In this document: positions 42,777 through 51,801 of the stretch, in pieces
How positions within the stretch are numbered: the first letter of the stretch is position 1
Layout of the letters: each line of letters opens with the position of its first letter
DNA from: an uncultured Erythrobacter sp.
Lineage (GTDB): Bacteria; Pseudomonadota; Alphaproteobacteria; Sphingomonadales; Sphingomonadaceae
DNA length: 64,000 nt
Direction of reading: 5' to 3'
NCBI GenBank assembly: GCA_947495555.1
Contig: CANLZI010000002.1
Coordinates: 310,001 to 374,000, forward strand
Notes under the pieces: model-generated
Databases searched by the model: none
Seen by the model: only the letters and a program-made list of their open reading frames with translations
What the model was told of the DNA's origin: nothing
Program-made: the position numbers and the translations under genes

Positions 42777-43540
42777 TGCGCATATTGCTGACCAATGATG
42801 ATGGCATTTATGCTCCGGGCCTTGCGGTGCTGGAAGAAATTGCCCGTCAATTCAGCGACGACATCTGGATCTGTGCGCCATCAGAAGAACAATCAGGAGC
42901 GGGTCACTCGCTAACGCTGAACAGCCCGGTGCGTCTGCGTCAGCATGACGAGCGGCGTTTCTCGGTCAGCGGGACCCCGACAGATTCGGTTATGATGGCC
43001 CTGCGCGAAGTGATGGATGCGCCGCCCGATCTGGTTTTGTCCGGCGTCAATCGCGGCGCCAATCTGGGCGATGACATCACCTATTCCGGCACGGTTTCCG
43101 CAGCCATTGAAGGCGCGTTGGCCGGAGTCCGCTCCATCGCGCTGAGCCAGGTCTATTCGCGCGAAGGGATGGGCGATGACGTGCCCTTTGGCGCAGCCCT
43201 TGCCTGGGGAGCCAAAGTTATTGCGCCCCTGCTGGATGCCCCCTTTGCTGACCGCACATTGGTGAATGTAAACTTCCCTGCCCTGCCCGCAGATCAAGTC
43301 CAAGGCATCCGCGTGGTTCGTCAGGGCTTCCATGATTATTCGCGCGGCTCTGTGGTTGAAGGGCGTGACCCACGCGGCTATCGTTACTTCTGGTTTGGCT
43401 TGCATGCGATTGAGCACACACTGGACCATGGGACCGATTTAGAAGCGATTGATGAGGGCTATGTATCTGTGACTCCGCTGCAACTTGATCTGACCAATCA
43501 TTCTGCCTTGGGCGAATTTGCTGATCGGTTTGGTCAATGA
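42776..43540 (+). CDS. surE: 5'/3'-nucleotidase SurE
   Basis: SurE is a survival-protein nucleotidase that dephosphorylates nucleoside monophosphates and polyphosphate. The 254-residue protein starts [15 protein letters not shown] with metal ligands Asp8 and Asp9, and has SGAGHSLTL and SGVNRGANLGDDITYSGTV, the other conserved blocks. The ATG at 42776 overlaps the serS stop as TGATG. Length is normal. The next gene (a potassium channel) begins 17 bases later. Confidence 0.95.
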   Translation: MRILLTNDDGIYAPGLAVLEEIARQFSDDIWICAPSEEQSGAGHSLTLNSPVRLRQHDERRFSVSGTPTDSVMMALREVMDAPPDLVLSGVNRGANLGDDITYSGTVSAAIEGALAGVRSIALSQVYSREGMGDDVPFGAALAWGAKVIAPLLDAPFADRTLVNVNFPALPADQVQGIRVVRQGFHDYSRGSVVEGRDPRGYRYFWFGLHAIEHTLDHGTDLEAIDEGYVSVTPLQLDLTNHSALGEFADRFGQ

Positions 43541-43556
43541 TTGCCGGAGTATTTTC

Positions 43557-44657
43557 ATGAGCGACAACATTGATCGCATTGTGAACAGCAAGCCACCACG
43601 CCGTGTTCGTGGTCCGAAATTCAAGCCGCTGCGCCGCGCGGTTAATGTGCCCGTATGGGGTGATTTGAGCATCCGGCTGGGCCTAGCCCTGTTCCTGATT
43701 TCGATTGTGGTGATGATACATTGGCTGGACCGAGGAGGCCTGGTCGACAATCTGGATGGCGAGGTTAGCTTTCTGGATGTGGTCTATTTCACGATGATTT
43801 CGATCACCACCACAGGCTTTGGCGATATCGCACCCATCAGCGACCGCGCGCGTCTGGTCGAGGCAGTGATCGTAACCCCTATCCGTTTTGCGGTGTTCTT
43901 CATATTTGTTGGCACGGCCTATAATTTTATCATCAAACGCAGCTGGGAGAAGTGGCGCATGGCCCGAATTCAAGAAAAGCTGTCGGATCACATCGTCGTG
44001 TTAGGCTTCGGCATATCCGGCTCTGAAAGTGTCAGCGAATTGATCGAGCGTGGCACCAAGCCTCATGAAATCGTTGTGGTTGACCCGAGTGAAGAACGTT
44101 TGGTCCAAGCTGAGAAACTGGGCTGCAATGTGATCGCTGCGGATGCAACGCGCGATTCGACAATGGAAGCAGTCAGGATCCGTCAGGCAAAAAATGTGTT
44201 GGTATCGGCCGGCCGCGATGACACGTCGATTCTGATCGTTTTGACCGTGCGGCACCTTGCCCCTGATGTGCCAATCAGCGTGGTGGTACGGGCCAATGAT
44301 AACGAATTGCTGGCACGACAAGCCGGCGCCAACAATGTGATCAACCCGGTCCACTTTACCGGCCTGTTGCTGGCCGGATCTGCCAAGGGCGCGCACATCG
44401 CAGACTATCTTGCGGATCTGGCGTCCGTTGCTGGGCGGGTCCAGCTGATTGAACGTGAAGTAACCGAGGAAGAGTGCGGCTGTTCCATCTCAAATCTGAA
44501 AACCGGCGGACGTGGCCTGCGCGTGTATCGCGATGGCGTCGCACTGGGATTTTGGGAAAAGGAATGCGAAAACCTTCGCCCCGGCGATATCATCGTCGAG
44601 ATTGTACCGACCGAAAACGGCACGACCATGGGTGATGGCCACCCAGAAGATGAATAA
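43557..44657 (+). CDS. Two-helix potassium channel with TrkA-N (RCK) domain
   Basis: The 366-residue protein has a basic N-terminus, two membrane helices around a pore loop with the selectivity filter TTTGFGD, and a cytoplasmic RCK domain with Rossmann motif VVLGFGISGSES and a C-terminal TrkA-C-like part. It is therefore an MthK-type ligand-gated K+ channel or Kch-type channel; the ligand is unknown. The ATG at 43557 follows CGGAG by eight bases. It is the last gene of the serS-surE run and converges with DUF1761. Confidence 0.9.
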   Translation: MSDNIDRIVNSKPPRRVRGPKFKPLRRAVNVPVWGDLSIRLGLALFLISIVVMIHWLDRGGLVDNLDGEVSFLDVVYFTMISITTTGFGDIAPISDRARLVEAVIVTPIRFAVFFIFVGTAYNFIIKRSWEKWRMARIQEKLSDHIVVLGFGISGSESVSELIERGTKPHEIVVVDPSEERLVQAEKLGCNVIAADATRDSTMEAVRIRQAKNVLVSAGRDDTSILIVLTVRHLAPDVPISVVVRANDNELLARQAGANNVINPVHFTGLLLAGSAKGAHIADYLADLASVAGRVQLIEREVTEEECGCSISNLKTGGRGLRVYRDGVALGFWEKECENLRPGDIIVEIVPTENGTTMGDGHPEDE

Positions 44658-44672
44658 CGCCTGCGCTTGCCT

Positions 44673-45092
44673 TTATGGCAGGTAAGCGTGCACCAACCCC
44701 ATAACGGTGTAGAACAGCAACCAGTAAAACGCATCGATGAAGAACAGCTGTTTCGACTTTTGCGAGAACAGATAATTGGTCCCGATTGCAGGAACGATGA
44801 AGCCCAGCGCGACGCCGAAGCAGGTAATCACTTTTACAAACACGGACAGGTCAGCGCCCAGCGCAGCATAGGTCTGGAATGTATGCGCCAGGGTCCAACT
44901 AGCCAGCAGCGAAAATCCAAAGGCCGCACCATAGATGACCCCCATATTGCCTTGCTTTATGTCGTCCTCGGTGAGGCCAACCGCGCCCATCCAGCGCTTA
45001 CCCATGACCGGTCCATACCAAATGCCGCCAACCACAAATCCTGCGGCTGCGGCCAGCACAACACCCAGCCAATTCACATCAAACAGGTCCAT
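44673..45092 (-). CDS. DUF1761 membrane protein
   Basis: A 139-residue membrane protein with four helices and the DUF1761 signature VNWLGVVLAAAAGFVVGGIWYG near its N-terminus, followed by RWMGAVGLTEDDI. The family has no known function. A strong GGAGGAGG lies before the ATG at 45092. Its end is 15 bases from the end of the potassium-channel gene on the other strand. (Motif quoted in part.). Confidence 0.85.
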   Translation of the reverse strand: MDLFDVNWLGVVLAAAAGFVVGGIWYGPVMGKRWMGAVGLTEDDIKQGNMGVIYGAAFGFSLLASWTLAHTFQTYAALGADLSVFVKVITCFGVALGFIVPAIGTNYLFSQKSKQLFFIDAFYWLLFYTVMGLVHAYLP

Positions 45093-45168
45093 AACGCCTC
45101 CTCCAATTTTGCTTTCCCCACGCAAAAGCTAGCGCATCCTGCGTTCAAAGTGTAGAGGCGCGGCCCTG

Positions 45169-46575
45169 ATGACCAGTTCAACACACACAGCTGACCCGAC
45201 GCAGATCGACCCTCCCAAGAAAGTGGGCATGGTTTCCCTAGGCTGCCCCAAGGCTTTGGTCGATTCCGAACGCATCCTTACCCGGTTGCGGGCGGATGGC
45301 TACGCCATGAGCCCGGATTACGCCGGAGCGGACGTGGTGCTGGTCAACACTTGCGGCTTCCTCGATTCCGCCAAGGAAGAAAGCTTGGCCGCAATCGGTG
45401 AAGCAATCAGTGAAAACGGCCGCGTGATCGTTACCGGATGTATGGGGGAAGAAGCTGACGCGATCCGCGCGGCCCACCCGCAGGTGCTGGCTGTGACTGG
45501 CGCGCATCAATACGAACAGGTGGTTGAAGCGGTGCATACCCATGCTCCGCCAAGCCAAGGCCCGTTTATCGATTTGATCCCGCAGCCCGACCAAGACCTG
45601 ATCAAGCTGACCCCGCGCCATTATAGCTATTTGAAAATCTCGGAAGGGTGCAACCACTCCTGCGCCTTTTGCATTATCCCGCAATTGCGCGGGAAGCTGG
45701 CCAGCCGCCGTATTGATGCGGTGCTGCGCGAAGCTGAGAAATTGGTTGCTGCTGGCACCAATGAGCTGCTTGTGATCAGTCAGGACACCAGCGCCTATGG
45801 CGTGGATACTCGCCATGATGCGCGCGAATGGAAAGGCCGCGAGGTGCGCGCCCATATGACCGATCTGGCGCGCGAACTGGGCCAACTGCGGACCGGGACC
45901 GGCGCTGCACCGTGGGTCCGGCTGCATTATGTCTATCCGTACCCCCATGTTGATGCGGTGATCCCGTTGATGGCAGAGGGCTTGCTGACGCCTTATCTGG
46001 ACATTCCGTTCCAACATGCCGCCCAATCGGTGCTGAAGCGTATGAAACGGCCTGCTAATGAAGCAAAGGTATTGGAACGGTTGAAGAATTGGCGTGAGAT
46101 CTGCCCCGACATCGCGGTTCGATCCAGCTTTGTGGTGGGTTTCCCGGGCGAAACCGAGGAAGATTTCCAATACCTCGTTGATTGGCTGGAAGAGGCGCAA
46201 TTGGACCGAGTGGGTGCATTCCGGTTTGAACCGGTCGAAGGCGCTGCTGCCAATGCTCTGCCCGATCCCGTGCCAGAGGCAGTCAAGGAAGAACGCTATG
46301 CCCGGCTGATGGAAGTCACCGCCAGGATCAGCGCGGCCAAGCTTGCTGCGAAAGTTGGGCGCACCCTTCCAGTTATTATCGATGAAGTGGGCGAAGCCGA
46401 CGAAGATGGCGATATCGGCGCAACCGGCCGCAGCCAGGCCGACGCGCCAGAAATCGATGGTGCGGTTTATTTGCGCAATGTGCCGGCCACGCTGAGCAGC
46501 GGCGACATTGTTGATGTGGTGATCGAAGATGCCGATGCGCATGATCTGTACGGGGTCATCGAAACCCGATCTTGA
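45169..46575 (+). CDS. rimO: Ribosomal protein S12 methylthiotransferase RimO
   Basis: RimO adds a methylthio group to Asp88 of ribosomal protein S12 (bacterial numbering) with two [4Fe-4S] clusters and SAM. The 468-residue protein has the UPF0004 domain with cluster cysteines in [18 protein letters not shown] and TGCMGEEAD, the radical-SAM motif CNHSCAFC, and a C-terminal TRAM domain. The PKALVDSE variant is the RimO form, as distinct from MiaB. An insertion near [17 protein letters not shown] is longer than in E. coli. Confidence 0.94.
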   Translation: MTSSTHTADPTQIDPPKKVGMVSLGCPKALVDSERILTRLRADGYAMSPDYAGADVVLVNTCGFLDSAKEESLAAIGEAISENGRVIVTGCMGEEADAIRAAHPQVLAVTGAHQYEQVVEAVHTHAPPSQGPFIDLIPQPDQDLIKLTPRHYSYLKISEGCNHSCAFCIIPQLRGKLASRRIDAVLREAEKLVAAGTNELLVISQDTSAYGVDTRHDAREWKGREVRAHMTDLARELGQLRTGTGAAPWVRLHYVYPYPHVDAVIPLMAEGLLTPYLDIPFQHAAQSVLKRMKRPANEAKVLERLKNWREICPDIAVRSSFVVGFPGETEEDFQYLVDWLEEAQLDRVGAFRFEPVEGAAANALPDPVPEAVKEERYARLMEVTARISAAKLAAKVGRTLPVIIDEVGEADEDGDIGATGRSQADAPEIDGAVYLRNVPATLSSGDIVDVVIEDADAHDLYGVIETRS

Positions 46576-46766
46576 GCATCAAAAATTGCCTAAAATGGTA
46601 TGAAAGCGACACTCTTGCTCAATCCGCTTGAGTGCCAAAACAACCGCAAAATGCCGAATGTAAACGCTGCATAAACCATCAAAAATGGCAGATTTCCTAG
46701 AGTTCAGTGACTGATCAGACGCAAGATAAACGGTTTCTTAAGCCTATTCTCGCATAGCCACCGGTG

Positions 46767-49130
46767 ATGAATGGGAAGCATCATCTTGAAGGTGCGCAAG
46801 AGTGGGGAATAACGGCCGATAAAACTGGCCGACCCGCACGCAAAAAGCGCCTGAATCACGTTGCATGGGCGGCGGTGATGTCGCTTGTCCTGTTCGCCAT
46901 TAGTTTGCTTGATCCTATTGATCAGTTGATCTGGACGTTTCAATCCCGGACCGCGGTCACCCAATCCTCAAATGACATCGTTTTTGTCGGCGCCGAAATG
47001 GATCTCACCGATCCACTCGCTGCCCCGCGTCGATCAGAATTGGCCAAGGTCTTGCGCGATTTGGATCGGCGCGGTGCCGAAAAGATCTATCTCGACATGG
47101 CGTTTGATCGGCCATCCGATGCCTCAAATGACGCTGCTTTGGCGCAGGCAATTGACGATCTCGACGACCGTGTTGCCGTGGTTGGTCATATTGACGAGGG
47201 CTTTGATGGCAGCGCCGAATGGGTTCAGACCCTGCCGCAAATCGCTGGCGATGCAGAACAACTGACGAACTCCGACCATTCAGATTATTTTGGTATCGCA
47301 TGGTCTATTCCTCGCTTCCGTAGCGTGGATGGAACACGGTACCAAACGCTGGGTAGCGCCCTCGCCGGCGAAAAACAGGCCACCGATACTCCGATTTCCA
47401 TCGGCTATACAGTTCCGATTGCCGACATTGCATCGGTCCGGTTCTCTGACGTTTCCAACGCGCTTGGTGTAGACGGCGGCAGCGCTATTCCCGAGATCGC
47501 TGGCAAAAAGGTCATCATTGGACCTGGACGAGACGCCACTGCTGCGACCACCGGCATCCCGGGACAACGCGATGTCCCGTTAAGCTATGTTCCCATTTTC
47601 GCGGCCGAGACCATCAAGCAAGGCGGTGTGACCCGCGTTGAAGGCTGGGTCACTCTGGTCTTTCTTCTGGCGATGTTGGTTGCGCTGGCTTCGGTTACAA
47701 CGGCTGCGTCACTTAGACGTGTCGGATATGCTGCGGTCGCAGTCGGCAGTCTTGGTTTCCTTATTTTCTGCACGGTCTACAACCTCAGGCCAGTCTTATC
47801 CTATGCCATCGCAGCACTTGTTATCTACGGTGCACTAAGGTTGCGCATCCTGTGGCAAGATTGGGCGTCTCTGAAAGATCAGGACACAGGCCTACCCACC
47901 TTACGCGCGCTTGAGCGCCAATTGATTAGTGACAAAGCCAACGGTTATGTTGTTGTCGCCAAAATCCATGACTTTGGTCGCGTCTTGAAACTGCTGCCGG
48001 GCTCTTTGCAGTCGACCTATGTGCTGAAAATTGCCGATAGGTTGAGGGCAACCGAGCCAGACTTGGATCTGCACTTTGCCAATCACTACTTTGCATGGTT
48101 TTCCAAAGCAGAGGACTACCCGTCACTGGAAGAGCATCTTGAAGGGCTTCGTGCTCTATTTGCAGCGCCTTTGCATATTGCCGGCAATCAGATCGATGTG
48201 GGTATAACATTCGGCGTTGCGCAAACCGCTGGCGACAACCAACGGATCCTTCCCGCAGCGGTGGCAGCGGCTGAAGAGACCTCAGAAGCATTGTGCCCGA
48301 TCAAACTGGCAGAACATGCCGATACGCGAGACGGGTTGTGGGATATCTCTATGCGGGCTCGGATTGATGCCGCGATGGAATCAGGCGAGATATTCTGTGT
48401 TTACCAACCCAAAGTCGCGGTAGAAAACGGGAAGACAAAAGGCGTTGAAGCGCTGGTGCGCTGGGACGACCCCGAGCGCGGCTTCATCCCGCCGCTGCAT
48501 TTCATCAAGGAATGCGAAAAGGCCGGTCGGATGGAACACCTCACGCGCTATGTCTTGCAAAGCGCTTGTACGGCAGGTCGGATGCTGCATGCCAGTGGCC
48601 ATCGGATATCAATGTCCGTGAACATTTCTGCGACGCTTTGCAGCGATGCCAGCGTGGTAGAGATGGTACGCAATACCTTGCAGGCCACCAAATTTCCCGC
48701 GCATCTGCTTGTGTTAGAAGTGACCGAGACAGCTCGCATCCGCGATCTGGCCAAGGCGGCGGCCATTATCAAGCAAATCAAAGCCTTGGGCGTGCGCATT
48801 TCGATGGACGATTTCGGCGTCGGAGAAGCGAACTTCGAGACTTTTTACGAGCTGCCTTTCGATGAATTGAAGATCGACCGCTTGTTTATCAAGAACATAA
48901 CCGTCGATCCAAAGGCACGCGCCATTGCGACCAGCCTGATTGCGATGGGCAATGAAGCGCGAATCACAGTGGTTGCTGAGGGTGTCGAATACGCAGAAGA
49001 GTTGGAAATCTTACGCGAAATTGGCTGTAAGGAGGTGCAAGGCTATGCGCTTTCTCGCCCCATATCTCTATCTAACCTATTGATTTACCTTAGTGAAGGG
49101 ACCAGCGAGAGCTTAACAAGCGTGGTTTAA
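46767..49130 (+). CDS. CHASE2 - degenerate GGDEF - EAL cyclic-di-GMP phosphodiesterase
   Basis: The 787-residue protein has one N-terminal membrane helix (about 31-48), a periplasmic CHASE2 sensor domain (about 50-290), three more helices, a GGDEF-like domain whose signature is lost (the position reads ANHYF), and a C-terminal EAL domain. The EAL domain keeps EALVRW, NISATL, EVTETA, DDFG, KIDRLFIK and EGVEYAEE, so it should hydrolyse cyclic di-GMP. The start is ATG 46767 (GTG 46764 is next to it). CHASE2 domains sense unknown extracellular cues. The gene is followed by the Trp-rich micro-ORF. Confidence 0.9.
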   Translation: MNGKHHLEGAQEWGITADKTGRPARKKRLNHVAWAAVMSLVLFAISLLDPIDQLIWTFQSRTAVTQSSNDIVFVGAEMDLTDPLAAPRRSELAKVLRDLDRRGAEKIYLDMAFDRPSDASNDAALAQAIDDLDDRVAVVGHIDEGFDGSAEWVQTLPQIAGDAEQLTNSDHSDYFGIAWSIPRFRSVDGTRYQTLGSALAGEKQATDTPISIGYTVPIADIASVRFSDVSNALGVDGGSAIPEIAGKKVIIGPGRDATAATTGIPGQRDVPLSYVPIFAAETIKQGGVTRVEGWVTLVFLLAMLVALASVTTAASLRRVGYAAVAVGSLGFLIFCTVYNLRPVLSYAIAALVIYGALRLRILWQDWASLKDQDTGLPTLRALERQLISDKANGYVVVAKIHDFGRVLKLLPGSLQSTYVLKIADRLRATEPDLDLHFANHYFAWFSKAEDYPSLEEHLEGLRALFAAPLHIAGNQIDVGITFGVAQTAGDNQRILPAAVAAAEETSEALCPIKLAEHADTRDGLWDISMRARIDAAMESGEIFCVYQPKVAVENGKTKGVEALVRWDDPERGFIPPLHFIKECEKAGRMEHLTRYVLQSACTAGRMLHASGHRISMSVNISATLCSDASVVEMVRNTLQATKFPAHLLVLEVTETARIRDLAKAAAIIKQIKALGVRISMDDFGVGEANFETFYELPFDELKIDRLFIKNITVDPKARAIATSLIAMGNEARITVVAEGVEYAEELEILREIGCKEVQGYALSRPISLSNLLIYLSEGTSESLTSVV

Positions 49131-49195
49131 ACTTTACAAACAAGTATGGTTAACGTAATCCTGTGCTCAACTTGGGCTCAACAGGAGAATGAACC

Positions 49196-49228
49196 ATGTG
49201 GAATTTCTGGAGATGGATGTTCGGTTGA
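49196..49228 (+). CDS. Candidate 10-residue Trp-rich peptide, MWNFWRWMFG
   Basis: An ATG with a near-ideal ribosome-binding site (AGGAGA, seven bases before it) opens a frame of only ten codons, MWNFWRWMFG, ending TGA. Three of ten residues are Trp and two are Phe. A terminator begins 24 bases after the stop, and a -35-like TTTACA lies at 49133-49138, with TAATCC 17 bases further, so the unit could be a transcript of about 120 bases. It resembles a leader peptide, but the next gene is a transglutaminase-like protein, not a Trp biosynthetic one. It could also be a membrane-active micro-protein or a chance frame. Confidence 0.45.
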   Translation: MWNFWRWMFG

Positions 49229-49252
49229 ACTCCAACAAAAACGAATTTTGAG

Positions 49253-49283
49253 ATGGGGTCCTTAGGGGCCCCATTTTCATTTT
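49253..49283 (+). terminator. Terminator after the Trp-rich micro-ORF
   Basis: ATGGGGTCC pairs with GGGCCCCAT (one G-T) around TTAG, followed by TTTTCATTTT. The block GGGGTCCTT is repeated at 49284, so a second, mutually exclusive hairpin can form with the same right arm. Confidence 0.85.
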
Positions 49284-49412
49284 GGGGTCCTTTTCGCTGC
49301 AAAGATTTCTGCCTCAAAGCGAGCCTAAGCGCCTGCTACCCCTGCGCTTGGTCACCCCGACGGCCAGCATGCTTTGACAAACACGCCGGACCTGTCATGA
49401 AATCGGCCACCT

Positions 49413-50219
49413 ATGGACCTTTCCATCACCACCCATTTTGCGTTTGAGCTGAGCGAACCGGCTGACGTTTTGCTGCAATTCGAAGCGGCAGAAACCTCTG
49501 GCCAACGTATCTTGGAATCAAACACCAATTTGACGCCTGGTCGCAAAACATCGCGCGTGCCTGCGCAAGACAATTTGGGAGAGCGGTTATGGCTACATGG
49601 ACAGGGCCTGATCGAAGTTGATTACACCGCAAGAGTAGCGGTAAATCGTCCCTCCCCCAATTTGGCCAGCCTGTCAGCTATACCGTTGCATGCTTTACCG
49701 GGAGAGACAGCTCAATATCTGTTTGATTCCCGCTATTGTCAGGCTGATCAGTTCCAATCCTTTGTGAATGAGGAATTCGCCGACAGCAGCGCCGGAGCAC
49801 GAATATCCGCCATTACGGCTTGGATCGCAGGCAATTTTTCCTATCAGCCCGGCGCGTCAGACGCCCGTACCGATGCCCGAGACAGCTTTATTGAACGGCA
49901 AGGAATATGCCGTGACTATGCCCATGTACTCATCGCATTGGCTCGTGCGTCAGGCATCCCGGCACGCTTTGTCGCTGGTTATGCGCCGCATGTTAATCCA
50001 CCCGATTTTCATGCCGTAGCCGAGGTGTTTCTGGAAGACCCAGACAATGAAGGAGTTGGCACCTGGCACTTGATTGATGCAACCGGCATGGCCGATGCAT
50101 CTGCCTTTGCCAGAATTGGCGTTGGCCGCGACGCTGCCGATGTCAGCTTTCTGACCAGTTTTGGTCCGTGCGACTTTCTGCGTTCAAGTGTCGAGGTGAA
50201 TGCCTGCAGCAATGAATAG
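49413..50219 (+). CDS. Transglutaminase-like cysteine protease-fold protein
   Basis: The 268-residue protein has an N-terminal transglutaminase beta-sandwich-like region and a C-terminal transglutaminase-like core. The catalytic Cys is in RQGICRDYAHVLIAL, His in FHAVAEVFL and Asp in WHLIDATG, giving a complete Cys-His-Asp triad. In bacteria such proteins act as peptidases or amidotransferases, not proven transglutaminases. No signal peptide is seen. It is not evidently linked to its neighbours. Confidence 0.88.
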   Translation: MDLSITTHFAFELSEPADVLLQFEAAETSGQRILESNTNLTPGRKTSRVPAQDNLGERLWLHGQGLIEVDYTARVAVNRPSPNLASLSAIPLHALPGETAQYLFDSRYCQADQFQSFVNEEFADSSAGARISAITAWIAGNFSYQPGASDARTDARDSFIERQGICRDYAHVLIALARASGIPARFVAGYAPHVNPPDFHAVAEVFLEDPDNEGVGTWHLIDATGMADASAFARIGVGRDAADVSFLTSFGPCDFLRSSVEVNACSNE

Positions 50220-50361
50220 CTATGCAGGCTGCACCGCTTACTATGGTGGCCAGAGGCTCTCGCTGATAGACACATGTGTCTAAAGTCTTGCATATCATGG
50301 CCTGTCGCACAGCAGCACGGGCAATGGATTGCACGATGCAAAATTTGGGGAACATGAGCAT

Positions 50362-51801
50362 ATGAGCTTCACCGCTGATCGATTGCTGCTTTTCGGAGCA
50401 ACCGGAGATCTGTCGCAACGGATGTTGCTGCCCTCGCTTTGTGCCCTGGATGCAGATGAACTGCTCGATCCCGATCTTCGGATAATCGGCACAGCCCGGT
50501 CTGATCTGGATGACGCCTCTTTCCGTAATCTCGCGCGCGAAGCGCTGGAGAAATATCTGCCAGCTGAACGGCGCGGCGGGATGGCAAATTTCCTCAATCG
50601 GCTAAGCTATCAGCAGCTCGATGCGACCACTCTGGATGGGTTTTCCGACCTCGCGGCCAAAGTTGGCGAGCCAAATCAGGGCTTGGCAATCTTTCTGTCC
50701 ACGGCCCCCAGCCTGTTTGAACCTACCATTAAAGGATTGCAGCACGCAGGTCTGGATGGCGATCACGTGCGCATGTGTCTGGAAAAGCCATTGGGGGTTG
50801 ATCTGGCCTCAAGCTGCGAGATCAACGATGCGGTCGCGCAGGCATTTCCCGAAGACCGGATATTCCGGATCGATCACTATCTGGGCAAGGAAACAGTTCA
50901 AAATCTACTCGCCTTGCGGTTCGCCAATATCTTGTTCGAACCGATTTGGAATTCCAATTATATCGACCACGTCCAAGTGACCGTTGCCGAAACGGTTGGG
51001 CTGGAAGGCCGCGTCGCGTTTTATGATGATGCAGGCGCCTTGCGCGACATGGTCCAAAACCACATGCTGCAATTGGTTGCCATGTTGGCGATGGAACCAC
51101 CCACCAGCTTTGATGCAACAGCGGTGCGCGATGAAAAGGTCAAAGTGCTGCGCGCAATGCGCAAAGTGACCGCTACCGAGACAGTGACGGGCCAATATCG
51201 CGCCGGGGCTATCTCTGGCGAAGCCGTACCCGGTTATGACGAGGAGCTGGGCAAGGACAGCGACACCGAAACCTTTACCGCGATCAAGGGTCATATCGAC
51301 AATTGGCGCTGGAAAGGCGTTCCGTTCTACCTTCGGACTGGCAAGCGCTTGCCCGAACGTGTGACCGAGATCGTCGTGCAATTCCGCTGTGTCCCGCACT
51401 CTATCTTTGCCGGTATGGGTGCAACGATGGAACCCAATCGGCTCGTCATTGGCATTCAACCGGAAGAAAATATCACCTTGAACCTGACCGCGAAGGTCCC
51501 CGGATTGGGTCAGGATGGCATTCGGCTGCGCCCGGTGCCGCTCAACATCGCCATGCCCGATGCCTTTGTGGGCCAGCATCGACGCATCGCTTACGAGCGC
51601 TTGTTGCTGGACCTGATCGAAGGCGACCAAACACTGTTTGTGCGCCGCGACGAGGTAGAGGCGCAATGGCAATGGGTCGACTCTATCCGCGAGATTTGGA
51701 ATTCAACCGACCAGAAACCCAAGACCTATACGGCAGGCACATGGGGGCCAAGCGCCGCAATAGCCTTGGCCGAACGCGATGGAGTAAGTTGGCATGAGTG
51801 A
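50362..51801 (+). CDS. zwf: Glucose-6-phosphate 1-dehydrogenase
   Basis: The enzyme (479 aa) oxidises glucose 6-phosphate to the lactone, the entry to the Entner-Doudoroff route and pentose-phosphate pathway. The dinucleotide motif [19 protein letters not shown] starts the protein, followed by EKPLGVDL and the active-site RIDHYLGKE. The ATG at 50362 is the only start that leaves the Rossmann fold intact. Its stop overlaps edd by eight bases, so the two are one operon with glk. Confidence 0.96.
   Translation: MSFTADRLLLFGATGDLSQRMLLPSLCALDADELLDPDLRIIGTARSDLDDASFRNLAREALEKYLPAERRGGMANFLNRLSYQQLDATTLDGFSDLAAKVGEPNQGLAIFLSTAPSLFEPTIKGLQHAGLDGDHVRMCLEKPLGVDLASSCEINDAVAQAFPEDRIFRIDHYLGKETVQNLLALRFANILFEPIWNSNYIDHVQVTVAETVGLEGRVAFYDDAGALRDMVQNHMLQLVAMLAMEPPTSFDATAVRDEKVKVLRAMRKVTATETVTGQYRAGAISGEAVPGYDEELGKDSDTETFTAIKGHIDNWRWKGVPFYLRTGKRLPERVTEIVVQFRCVPHSIFAGMGATMEPNRLVIGIQPEENITLNLTAKVPGLGQDGIRLRPVPLNIAMPDAFVGQHRRIAYERLLLDLIEGDQTLFVRRDEVEAQWQWVDSIREIWNSTDQKPKTYTAGTWGPSAAIALAERDGVSWHE

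Noticed and set aside
45238..46542. Minus-strand frame of over 430 codons opposite rimO
   Set aside because: It mirrors the codon bias of rimO, which has all expected motifs; the antisense product resembles no protein.
49196..49292. Classic trp-operon attenuator
   Set aside because: No Trp biosynthetic or tRNA-synthetase gene follows, and the hairpin is too far from the Trp codons for simple ribosome masking; kept only as a micro-ORF with possible alternative hairpins.
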